A stretch of 64,000 bases of DNA, taken from Pandoraea sp. (lineage in GTDB: Bacteria; Pseudomonadota; Gammaproteobacteria; Burkholderiales; Burkholderiaceae). Made by a program: the position numbers and the translations under genes. The stretch lies in assembly GCF_004297875.1 (NCBI RefSeq), contig NZ_SCSK01000063.1:62001-126000 (forward strand), written 5' to 3'. Under the pieces are notes generated by a model that was not told the origin of the DNA, searched no databases, and saw nothing but the letters and a program-made list of their open reading frames with translations. Below are positions 57,034 through 64,000 of the stretch, piece after piece. The first letter of the stretch is position 1; each line of letters begins with the position of its first letter.

Positions 57034-57072
57034 ACAAAAAAACGCATGAGGCCACAACCTCATGCGTTTTTT
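57034..57072. terminator. Bidirectional intrinsic terminator between maeB and ior gene
   Basis: Perfect 11-bp stem AACGCATGAGG (57041-57051) with CCTCATGCGTT (57058-57068), loop CCACAA, A-tract before and T-tract after. Confidence 0.93.
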
Positions 57073-57086
57073 ATGGAGTGGCGCGC

Positions 57087-60000
57087 TCAGGCGACCTGTT
57101 GCTGCGCCGGATTGCGGTATTGGGCCAAGAGCCTGGCCCATTTGGCGCGTACCTGCGCCAGATTGCGCGCCTTGACGTGGCCGAAGCCGCGAATCTCTTC
57201 CGGCAGGCTGGCGAGCTGCACCGCGAGCGGCAGGTTGTGGTCGCTGAGCCGGCCCAGCAATTCGTCCACCAGCGCTTCATATTCGCCGATCAGCGCGCGT
57301 TCGGTGCGACGTTCCTCGGTTTTGCCGAACAGATCGAAGGGGCCGCCGCGCAGGCCCTTGAGCTTGGCCAACAGCCTGAAGGCCGACATCATCCACGGGC
57401 CATACTGCTTTTTGAGCAGATTGCCATGCGCATCGCGCTTGGCAAAAAGCGGCGGCGCGAGGTGGAATTTGAGCTGGTAGTTGCCCTCGAACTGGGCCTG
57501 TATTTTGGCCATGAAGGCCGGATCGGTGTACAGGCGTGCGACTTCGTACTCGTCCTTGTACGCCATCAGCTTGTACAGGCCGCGCGCCACCGCTTCGGTC
57601 AGCGGCGTTTGAGTCGGGTTGGCGCTGGCCGCCTGCTCGGCCGCACGAACTTTCTCGACCAGCGAGCGGTAACGCTGTGCATAGGCGGCGTTTTGATAGG
57701 CGACCAGCGATTCGCAGCGCTGCGCGATGAGCGTATCGAGCGCCTTGGGCGTATGCAGGGCGATCACGTTGGCGCCGCTCGGCGCCGCATCCTGCTGCGC
57801 CAGGCGCTGCACGCTGGCCAGATCGTGGGCAGCGCGACGGCCCCACTCAAAGGCTTGGCGATTTTTTTCGATGGCGACGCCATTGAGTTCGATGGCGCGC
57901 ACGAGCGCCGCGTGCGACAGCGGTATCCAACCTTTTTGCCAGGCGTAGCCGAGCACGAACGGATTGGTGTAGATCGCGTCGCCCAGCAAGCGCAGCGCCA
58001 GTTGATGCGCGTCGACGAAATCGCAGGCGTCGCCAGCGGCATTGCGAATGTCCTGCTCGGTGCTGCTTCCCGGGAATTGCCAGTTGGGGTTCTTGATCAG
58101 TTCGGCGGTTGGCGTGGGAGCGCTGTTGACCACCACGCGCGTGAGGCCGTGCTGCATGCGCGACAGGGTGTCGTCGGAGGCGGTGACGATCGCATCGCAG
58201 CCGATCACGACTTGCGCCTCGCCCATGGCGATACGCGTGGCGTGGATGTCGTCGGGGTGATTGGCGATTTGCACGTGACTCATCACGGCGCCGCCCTTTT
58301 GCGCCAGCCCGGTGACGTCGAGCGTGGTGACGCCTTTGCCTTCCAGATGGGCGGCCATGCCCAGCAGGTTACCGATGGTGACGATGCCGGTGCCGCCCAC
58401 GCCCGTCACGAGAATGCCGTATGGCCGCTGGATGGACGGCAGTGCCGGTTCAGGCAGTGCCGGCAGGGTGTCCAGCGAAGCCTGTGCGGCCTTGGGCTTG
58501 CGCGGTTGCGCGCCCTCGACAGTCACGAAGCTGGGGCAGAATCCCTTGACGCATGAGAAGTCTTTATTGCAGGACGATTGATTGATTTGCCGCTTGGTGC
58601 CGAATTCGGTGTCGAGCGGCTCGACCGACAGGCAGTTCGATTGCACCGAGCAGTCGCCGCAGCCTTCGCACACGGCGTCGTTGATGAACGCGCGCCGGGC
58701 CGGGTCGGGATAGGTGCCGCGCTTGCGGCGCCGCCGCTTCTCGGTGGCGCACGTCTGGTCGTAGATCAGAATGGTGGTGCCGGGCACCTCGCGCAACTGG
58801 CGCTGGACCGCATCCAGTTCGTCACGATGATGGACCGGTGTGCCGGCAGCCAGCGCGATGCCCTGATATTTTTCAGGCTCGTCGGTGACCACGATGATTT
58901 TCGCGGCGCCTTCCGCGGCCAACTGCTGAGTGATCTGCGGCACCGTCAGTACGCCGTCGACCGGCTGGCCGCCGGTCATCGCGACCGCATCGTTGTACAG
59001 GATCTTGTAGGTGATGTTGACCTTGGACGAGATCGCCGCGCGGATCGCCAGCAGGCCGGAGTGAAAATACGTGCCGTCACCGAGGTTGGCGAAGATGTGG
59101 CGGTCTTGCGAGAACGGTGCCTGGCCGATCCAGGACGCGCCTTCGCCGCCCATCTGGGTAAAGGTTTCGGTGCGGCGATCCATCCAGACGGTCATGTAGT
59201 GGCAGCCGATGCCGGCTACCGCGCGCGAACCCTCGGGCACGTTGGTCGACGTATTGTGCGGGCAGCCCGAGCAGAACCAGGGCTTGCGCTCGACCGCCAC
59301 GCGCGGCTTGGCGAGCGCCTTTTCCTTGGCCTCGATCAGTGCGATACGGGCGGCGATGCGCGCGCGCACGTCGGAAGGGAGTTCGAATTTTTCGAGGCGG
59401 GTCGCGATTGCCTTGGCGATGACTGCCGGCGACAGTTCATAGTGCGCCGGCAGCAGCCATTTGCCCATCGGGACCGACCATTCGCCGCCGGCGCCGTCCT
59501 TTTCGTCGAATTTGCCGAATACGCGCGGACGCACGTCGTCGCGCCAGTTGTATAGCTCTTCCTTGATGGCGTATTCGAGGATCTGGCGTTTTTCTTCGAC
59601 CACCAGGATTTCCTGCAGGCCGGTGGCGAAGGCGCGCGCGCCCTGCGCCTCGAGCGGCCACACGCAGCCGACCTTGTAGAGCCGGATGCCGATGCGGCTG
59701 CAGGTTTGTTCGTCGAGACCGAGATCCGACAAGGCCTGGCAGACGTCGAGATAGGCTTTGCCGGCGGTCATGATGCCAAAGCGCGCGTGGGGCGAATCGA
59801 TCGTCACGCGGTCGAGCTTGTTGGCGCGGACGTAGGCCAGGCCCGCATACCATTTGTAGTCGAGCAGCCGCGCCTCCTGTACCAGCGGCGGGTCGGGCCA
59901 GCGCAGGTTTAGGCCGTCCGGCGGCATGACGAAATCTTCGGGCAGCGCGATGCGCACATGGTGCGGATCGATCATGACCGAGGCCGACGATTCGACCACA

Positions 60001-60638
60001 TCAGTGACGCATTTCATGGCCACCCATAGCCCGGAATAGCGGCTCATGGCCCAACCATGCAGCCCGTAGTCGAGGTATTCCTGCACGTTGGACGGGTACA
60101 GCACCGGCAGGCCACACGCCTTGAACACGTGTTCGGATTGATGCGCCAGGGTGGACGACTTGGCGGCGTGGTCGTCGCCGGCGAGCACCAGCACGCCGCC
60201 GTGTTTGGACGAGCCCGCCGAGTTGCCGTGCTTGAAGACGTCGCCGCTGCGATCGACGCCGGGGCCCTTGCCGTACCACATGGCGAATACGCCATCATAT
60301 TTGGCCGGATAGAGGTTGGTTTGCTGGGAGCCCCACACGGCAGTGGCGGCCAGGTCCTCATTCACGCCGGGCTGGAAGACGATGTTGCGCCCCGCCAGAT
60401 GCTGCTTGGCTTTCCACAGGGAGAGATCGAGCCCGCCCAGGGGCGAGCCGCGGTAGCCGGAGATGAACCCCGCCGTGTTGAGCCCGGCCGCCGCATCGCG
60501 CTGCTGCTGCAGCATCGGCAGGCGCACCAGGGCCTGGATGCCGCTCATGTAGGCGCGGCCTTGCTCCAGCGTGTACTTATCGTCGAGCGTGACGGAATCG
60601 AGCGCGGCCAACAGGCTGGCGTTCACGGGGGCGTTCAT
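57087..60638 (-). CDS. Fused indolepyruvate / 2-oxoacid:ferredoxin oxidoreductase
   Basis: 1183 aa single chain combining the alpha (IorA) and gamma (IorB) parts. N-terminal TPP/pyrimidine region (GGVLVLAGDDHAAKSST), C-terminal TPP region with WFCSGCPHNTST, and an Fe-S site CEGCGDCSVQSNC. A gamma domain (ILVTGVGGTGIVTIGNLL) then runs to the end. It decarboxylates aryl- or branched 2-oxo acids to acyl-CoA using ferredoxin. GAGGAGC precedes ATG 60638. In proteobacteria the fused form is tied to amino-acid (branched-chain or aromatic) catabolism. Confidence 0.92.
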   Translation of the reverse strand: MNAPVNASLLAALDSVTLDDKYTLEQGRAYMSGIQALVRLPMLQQQRDAAAGLNTAGFISGYRGSPLGGLDLSLWKAKQHLAGRNIVFQPGVNEDLAATAVWGSQQTNLYPAKYDGVFAMWYGKGPGVDRSGDVFKHGNSAGSSKHGGVLVLAGDDHAAKSSTLAHQSEHVFKACGLPVLYPSNVQEYLDYGLHGWAMSRYSGLWVAMKCVTDVVESSASVMIDPHHVRIALPEDFVMPPDGLNLRWPDPPLVQEARLLDYKWYAGLAYVRANKLDRVTIDSPHARFGIMTAGKAYLDVCQALSDLGLDEQTCSRIGIRLYKVGCVWPLEAQGARAFATGLQEILVVEEKRQILEYAIKEELYNWRDDVRPRVFGKFDEKDGAGGEWSVPMGKWLLPAHYELSPAVIAKAIATRLEKFELPSDVRARIAARIALIEAKEKALAKPRVAVERKPWFCSGCPHNTSTNVPEGSRAVAGIGCHYMTVWMDRRTETFTQMGGEGASWIGQAPFSQDRHIFANLGDGTYFHSGLLAIRAAISSKVNITYKILYNDAVAMTGGQPVDGVLTVPQITQQLAAEGAAKIIVVTDEPEKYQGIALAAGTPVHHRDELDAVQRQLREVPGTTILIYDQTCATEKRRRRKRGTYPDPARRAFINDAVCEGCGDCSVQSNCLSVEPLDTEFGTKRQINQSSCNKDFSCVKGFCPSFVTVEGAQPRKPKAAQASLDTLPALPEPALPSIQRPYGILVTGVGGTGIVTIGNLLGMAAHLEGKGVTTLDVTGLAQKGGAVMSHVQIANHPDDIHATRIAMGEAQVVIGCDAIVTASDDTLSRMQHGLTRVVVNSAPTPTAELIKNPNWQFPGSSTEQDIRNAAGDACDFVDAHQLALRLLGDAIYTNPFVLGYAWQKGWIPLSHAALVRAIELNGVAIEKNRQAFEWGRRAAHDLASVQRLAQQDAAPSGANVIALHTPKALDTLIAQRCESLVAYQNAAYAQRYRSLVEKVRAAEQAASANPTQTPLTEAVARGLYKLMAYKDEYEVARLYTDPAFMAKIQAQFEGNYQLKFHLAPPLFAKRDAHGNLLKKQYGPWMMSAFRLLAKLKGLRGGPFDLFGKTEERRTERALIGEYEALVDELLGRLSDHNLPLAVQLASLPEEIRGFGHVKARNLAQVRAKWARLLAQYRNPAQQQVA

Positions 60639-60873
60639 GGATGTGTGCTCCTCACAATTTTGGGATCGCCAAAACGACCTCACGCCGACTCTCGTGAAGT
60701 CTGGCCATGAGGGTGTCGTTGCTGGACCTTCGAGCCGGCTGCATGGCTCGACCGCAAGCGGGGATCCTATTCTTGCCGACTATGGTAGCACTCGCACTGC
60801 TCGCCCACCGCGCCGTCGCTGAGGTGATCGAGTCGGGGTGTTTTACCTGGCGCAGAGTATAGCTGAAATTGCC

Positions 60874-60895
60874 TTACGTTTACGTTAACGTTAAC
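60874..60895. promoter_or_regulatory. ACGTTAACGT-type palindromic operator in the ior upstream region
   Basis: TTACGTTTACGTTAACGTTAAC contains overlapping ACGT repeats and a perfect GTTAACGTTAAC palindrome. On the minus strand it lies just upstream of a -10 TATACT (60861-60856), about 220 bp before the ior start. It resembles ACGT-ACGT operators of LiuR-type regulators of branched-chain catabolism. The rest of the 369-bp spacer 60639-61007 shows nothing recognisable. Confidence 0.4.
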
Positions 60896-61007
60896 CCGGA
60901 AATCGACGGTAACAAGGTGTAAGTCCTAATGATGCGATAAGGCGCACATGGGCAGAATGGCACAACTGGCTACCGACTGATTTAACCGTGCAGCAAGGAG
61001 GACCCCC

Positions 61008-61196
61008 GTGAAGCATCGCCATGTCGCCAAATTCCTTTTGGTCTCGGCCTCGTTCCTAGCGTTGGAGATGAGTGTCGCCCGGGCCGACGAAATGGTGCGC
61101 AACAAGATTGCCAGCAACGTGACATCGGCACAGCGCGTTGCCAACGGCCGGCAGGCCGGTGGCACCGGAAACACCCTGCGTCGACTGCCGAACTAG
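61008..61196 (+). CDS. Small secreted protein of unknown function
   Basis: 62 aa, GTG start at 61008 with a near-consensus AAGGAGG upstream. A signal peptide (1-25) ends at VARA|D; the remaining 36 residues (EMVRNKIASNVTSAQRVANG and so on) are polar and basic with no cysteines. A terminator at 61212-61250 follows at once. Gene-like signals are strong, but I recognise no family. Confidence 0.6.
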   Translation: MKHRHVAKFLLVSASFLALEMSVARADEMVRNKIASNVTSAQRVANGRQAGGTGNTLRRLPN

Positions 61197-61211
61197 TCGA
61201 CTTGCGATCGT

Positions 61212-61250
61212 AAAAAAAAGCCACGCCGGCAATGCCCGCGTGGCTTTTTT
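61212..61250. terminator. Bidirectional terminator between small gene and hppD
   Basis: Stem GCCACGC (61220-61226) with GCGTGGC (61238-61244), inner GGC/GCC, A-tract before and T-tract after. Confidence 0.9.
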
Positions 61251-61275
61251 GTCGAAGGCTGTCGTTCGGGGACGA

Positions 61276-62385
61276 TCAGCGCGCCGGTTCGTCGCCGGTT
61301 TGCAGCACCCCGCGGCGAATCTGGTCGAGTTCGATGGATTCGAATAGCGCCTTGAAGTTACCCTCGCCGAACCCCTGGTTGCCTTTGCGCTGGATGATCT
61401 CGAAGAACACCGGGCCGATCTGGTTTTCGGTAAAGATCTGCAGCAACAGGTCGTGCGGCGCACCATCGATCAGGATCTTGCGTTGGCGCAGTTCATCCAG
61501 CGGCTCGCCGTGACCGGGAATGCGACGATCGACCAGCTCGTAGTAGGTGTCCGGCGTATCGAGTAGTTTGACCTGGGCCGTGCGCAACCGGTCGACCGTT
61601 TGATAGATGTCGGCCGATCCCAGCGCGATGTGCTGAATGCCTTCGCCACGGTAAGCGTCCAGATATTCCTGGATTTGTCCGGCCTTTTCCGATCCCTCTT
61701 CGTTGATCGGAATGCGGATCTTGCCGCACGGCGAGGTCATGGCCTTGGACTTGACCGCCGTTACCTTGCCTTCGATATCGAAATAGCGCACTTCGCGGAA
61801 ATTGAAAAAGCGCTCGTAGAATTCGCTCCATTCCTTCATGCGCCCGCGGTAGACGTTGTGGGTCAGGTGATCGATATAGGTGAGTCCGAATCCGGCGGGA
61901 TTTGGATTGGCGCCCGGAATCGGTTCGAAATCAACGTCGTAGATACCGATGTTGCCGATATCACCCTCCTTGGCGCCGTTTTTGCCGCGCCAGCGATCGA
62001 CGAAATAAATCAGCGAATCACCGATACCCTTGATGGCCGGAATGTTGAGCTCCATCGGGCCGCTGTGGCTGTCGAAACCCCACGCGCCCAACTCGAGCGC
62101 GCGCTGGTAGGCCTTGGCGGCGTCCTTGACGCGAAAGGCGATGGCGCAGATCGACGGGCCATGCAGGCGCGCGAAGCGCTGCGCAAATGAATCCGGCTCG
62201 GCGTTGATCAGAAAGTTGATATCGCCCTGACGATAGAGCGTGACGTCCTTGTGACGGTGCCTGGCAACGGCGGTAAAGCCCATTTTTTCGAACAGCTGCC
62301 CGAGCGCTTTGGGATCGGGAGCGGTGTATTCGACGAATTCGAATCCGTCGGTCCCCATGGGATTGTCCCAAGGTTGGAAAGTCAT
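61276..62385 (-). CDS. hppD: 4-hydroxyphenylpyruvate dioxygenase
   Basis: 369 aa Fe(II) enzyme making homogentisate from 4-hydroxyphenylpyruvate in tyrosine degradation. Iron ligands are His173 (YIDHLTHNV), His252 (GIQHIAL) and Glu329 (PVFFEIIQRKG). GGAGA precedes the ATG. It is divergent from an Lrp-type regulator across an AT-rich 153-bp spacer, suggesting direct control. Confidence 0.97.
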   Translation of the reverse strand: MTFQPWDNPMGTDGFEFVEYTAPDPKALGQLFEKMGFTAVARHRHKDVTLYRQGDINFLINAEPDSFAQRFARLHGPSICAIAFRVKDAAKAYQRALELGAWGFDSHSGPMELNIPAIKGIGDSLIYFVDRWRGKNGAKEGDIGNIGIYDVDFEPIPGANPNPAGFGLTYIDHLTHNVYRGRMKEWSEFYERFFNFREVRYFDIEGKVTAVKSKAMTSPCGKIRIPINEEGSEKAGQIQEYLDAYRGEGIQHIALGSADIYQTVDRLRTAQVKLLDTPDTYYELVDRRIPGHGEPLDELRQRKILIDGAPHDLLLQIFTENQIGPVFFEIIQRKGNQGFGEGNFKALFESIELDQIRRGVLQTGDEPAR

Positions 62386-62466
62386 GGCGTGTCTCCGTGC
62401 AGGGCGCTGATGGCGGTTGCGCCGTTGTTCAAAATTTGAAGTGTAGACGAATGGGCGAGGGGAGAA

Positions 62467-62504
62467 ATTGCCAAATTCACTTCATATTCTTCATTTCTGG
62501 CAAT
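62467..62504. promoter_or_regulatory. Inverted repeat in the hppD/lrp spacer
   Basis: ATTGCCA (62467-62473) and TGGCAAT (62498-62504) are perfect inverted repeats 24 bp apart in the AT-rich divergent spacer. This fits an Lrp/AsnC-family operator or autoregulatory site. Confidence 0.4.
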
Positions 62505-62538
62505 AAGATTGCTCTGTATTTTTTAAATAGAGGTAAAT

Positions 62539-63027
62539 ATGCCAAATCTTGTGCTGGATAAAACGGATCGAAAAATTCTGGCCTTGCTCCAGGAAAACGG
62601 GCGACTGTCCAACCTGGAGGTGGCCGAGCGTGTGAATCTGTCGCCGAGCCCCTGTTTGAGACGTATTCGGCGCCTGGAGGAGGCGGGCGTCATTCGTGGC
62701 TATGTGGCGCTGGTCGATGCTGCCCAGGTTGGCTTGGGGCTACTGGCATATGTGAATGTACGGCTCGACAAGCGCGGTGGGCCGGATAGCCGGGGGAAAT
62801 CCCACGCGGAGTTGTTTCGCGCGGCGGTGGCGGCCTGGCCGGAGGTTGTCGGATGCTATGCGATGACAGGCGATATGGATTACCTGCTGCGCGTGCACGT
62901 GCAGGATATGGAGCACTTTTCCCGTTTCGTGCAGGACGAATTGCTGCATCACCCGAGCGTGATCGACGTCAAGACGAGTTTCGTGCTCGCGCGTTTCAAG
63001 GAGACCACGGCGCTGCCCTTGCCATGA
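62539..63027 (+). CDS. Lrp/AsnC-family transcriptional regulator
   Basis: 162 aa. N-terminal winged HTH (DKTDRKILALLQENGRLSNLEVAERVNLSPSPCLRRIRRLEEAG) and a RAM ligand domain (VVGCYAMTGDMDYLLRVHVQDMEHF). AGAGG precedes the ATG. Probably senses an aromatic amino acid and controls hppD; inferred from position. Confidence 0.94.
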   Translation: MPNLVLDKTDRKILALLQENGRLSNLEVAERVNLSPSPCLRRIRRLEEAGVIRGYVALVDAAQVGLGLLAYVNVRLDKRGGPDSRGKSHAELFRAAVAAWPEVVGCYAMTGDMDYLLRVHVQDMEHFSRFVQDELLHHPSVIDVKTSFVLARFKETTALPLP

Positions 63028-63054
63028 ACCCGCCCAACAGGATGGGCCGCGCAT

Positions 63055-63076
63055 AAAAAACCCGGCCGCAGCCGGG
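63055..63076 (-). terminator. Intrinsic terminator of the GNAT gene
   Basis: Stem CCCGGC/GCCGGG (63061-63076) followed on the minus strand by six U (A at 63055-63060). Confidence 0.8.
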
Positions 63077-63099
63077 TGGAGGCAATTCGCCGGCCGGGT

Positions 63100-63762
63100 T
63101 CAGGCCACTTTCAGTTGTGGCAGCCACGCCGCCAGCAGTTGCCGGGTGTCGCGCACCTGGCGCTTGACCGCATAGTCGAAGGTTGCCGCCTGTTCCTGCA
63201 GAATTTCGTCGACCACCGTGGCGGTGTCGGCAGGCGGCAACGTCAGATAGGCGTCGGCTTCACCGTACGCGTAGTTGATGTCCATGCCGGCTTTTTTGGC
63301 GATGTGCATCATCGTCGCGTTGCGTGACAGGCAGTGCATATACAGCGTCTTGACGTGCTTGTTGCGGCAGTGCATGGCCGTGCGCTCGAACAGCCGCGAG
63401 CCGATACCCTGGCCCCGTGCCTGCGCCAGGACGGATACGCCGAATTCGGCGACACGCTCGGAACCGTTTTCCGGGAGCATGGCGACGTGCGCCACGCCGA
63501 TCAATTGCAGGTTGTCGTCGAAGACGCCAAAGACCGTGTCGCGAGAGAAATCGATGCCGGAGACATAGCCTTCGACGATGGCGTCGCTGACGACCTGGCC
63601 GAAGCGCAGCAAGCGGTCGTCATCGTCGAGCGAGGCGAGGTGCTGGAACAACTGGTGCCGATCGGCGGAAGTGAGTTCCCGGATCAGGACGGCGGATTGC
63701 GCCGAATGCGCCGGCACGACGGCCGCCGGGGGGATGGCGAAAATGCGTTCGAATAGGTTCAT
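63100..63762 (-). CDS. GNAT-family N-acetyltransferase
   Basis: 220 aa. The acetyl-CoA motif is VLAQARGQGIGSRLFERT, flanked by VFGVFDDNLQLIGVAHVAM. The C-terminal ~40 residues extend beyond the core. Substrate unknown. GAGGGG precedes the ATG. A palindromic operator overlaps its promoter. Confidence 0.88.
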   Translation of the reverse strand: MNLFERIFAIPPAAVVPAHSAQSAVLIRELTSADRHQLFQHLASLDDDDRLLRFGQVVSDAIVEGYVSGIDFSRDTVFGVFDDNLQLIGVAHVAMLPENGSERVAEFGVSVLAQARGQGIGSRLFERTAMHCRNKHVKTLYMHCLSRNATMMHIAKKAGMDINYAYGEADAYLTLPPADTATVVDEILQEQAATFDYAVKRQVRDTRQLLAAWLPQLKVA

Positions 63763-63798
63763 GGCAGGCCCCTCGGGGCACCGGCTCTGGTGGCCGGA

Positions 63799-63825
63799 AT
63801 AATATGATGCAATGCAACATATTAT
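63799..63825. promoter_or_regulatory. Near-perfect 27-bp palindrome over the GNAT promoter
   Basis: ATAATATG-A-TGCA-A-TGCA-A-CATATTAT: 24 of 27 positions are symmetric. On the minus strand it overlaps a TATAAT -10 (63826-63821), 37 bp before the GNAT start, the position of a repressor site. Confidence 0.6.
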
Positions 63826-63959
63826 ACAGGGGTTTATAGGTATTTACCCTTAATTTTTCTAGGAGAATTCTGAAGAAGTCTTCTATTTTCTTGGCCTGCG
63901 TGCCGCGCGGCGCGAGCGATTGCCGTATTGTGGTGCAGCAAATTTTCGGTGCATGGAAC

Positions 63960-63990
63960 AAAAAAGCGGCCGGTGACATGCACCGGCCGC
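63960..63990 (-). terminator. Intrinsic terminator of a gene beyond the window
   Basis: Ten-bp perfect stem GCGGCCGGTG (63966-63975) with CACCGGCCGC (63981-63990), followed by U on the minus strand. It ends a minus-strand gene lying beyond position 64000. Confidence 0.8.
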
Positions 63991-64000
63991 TCGAGAAGGT

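Noticed and set aside
54652..57141. 829-codon minus-strand frame over maeB
   Set aside because: Antisense shadow; it runs through the intrinsic terminator and has no family features.

Overview
The window is a GC-rich (clearly above 60% by eye), densely coded chromosomal segment of a betaproteobacterium. The gene content points to the Burkholderiales, most likely Burkholderiaceae. Supporting signs are the putA/priA/hemE block, a fused indolepyruvate oxidoreductase, the rsmI-yraN-diaA-dolP block, a small methionine-rich MXKDX-type protein and a betaproteobacterial-style PheC. I cannot name the genus from sequence alone. No CRISPR array, intact insertion sequence, rRNA operon or plasmid origin is visible.

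Layout. 1-4.6 kb: the 3' part of gcvP, then sdaA and a secreted protein of unknown function. 4.8-11 kb: an ALDH7-type aldehyde dehydrogenase, a ThDP enzyme, a LysR regulator and an MHS-family permease with a possible leader ORF. 11-20.3 kb (minus strand): a branched-chain amino acid binding protein, PutA, PriA and HemE. An AT-rich spacer with two DnaA boxes separates priA from hemE. 20.3-27.5 kb: PheC, small metabolic hydrolases, Hyi, a dienelactone hydrolase fusion, ArsC-like, exonuclease and MBL proteins. A strong candidate for an unannotated structured sRNA lies at 22.79-22.99 kb. 27.6-31.1 kb: rlpA and the envelope/ribosome block rsmI, yraN, diaA, dolP. 31.2-34.2 kb: an orphan TpsB transporter, a c-type cytochrome and an OmpW-like porin. 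34.3-35.2 kb: tRNA-Ala(CGC) with an integrase remnant and a lipoprotein, the scar of a mobile element. 35.4-40.4 kb: a LysR-divergent operon of M20 peptidase, MFS transporter and serine hydrolase. 40.4-43.3 kb: a PAP2 phosphatase, an SDR and an Hsp70-like protein. 43.4-45.4 kb: a periplasmic methionine-oxidation defence operon (cytochrome b, YedY-type molybdoenzyme, Met-rich MrpX-like peptide) behind an ECF-type promoter. 45.4-57 kb: YggT, a uracil-type permease, RhlE with a structured leader, gamma-carbonic anhydrase plus parvulin, CrcB/DUF190 under a fluoride riboswitch, MobB, PyrE, an aromatic-acid MFS and MaeB. 57-64 kb: the fused indolepyruvate oxidoreductase, a small secreted peptide gene, HppD, an Lrp-family regulator and a GNAT protein.

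How it fits together. Amino-acid catabolism dominates: glycine (GcvP), serine (SdaA), proline (PutA), an alpha-aminoadipate/lysine-type ALDH, phenylalanine/tyrosine (PheC, HppD with its Lrp regulator) and 2-oxo acids (Ior). Pyruvate/malate metabolism is covered by MaeB. Several spacers hold near-perfect palindromes or structured RNA that ordinary gene calling would miss. The most interesting are the twin-loop C-rich sRNA candidate, the MrpX operon promoter, the fluoride riboswitch, the lac-like palindrome before sdaA, the nested hairpin before rhlE and the operator palindrome before the GNAT gene.
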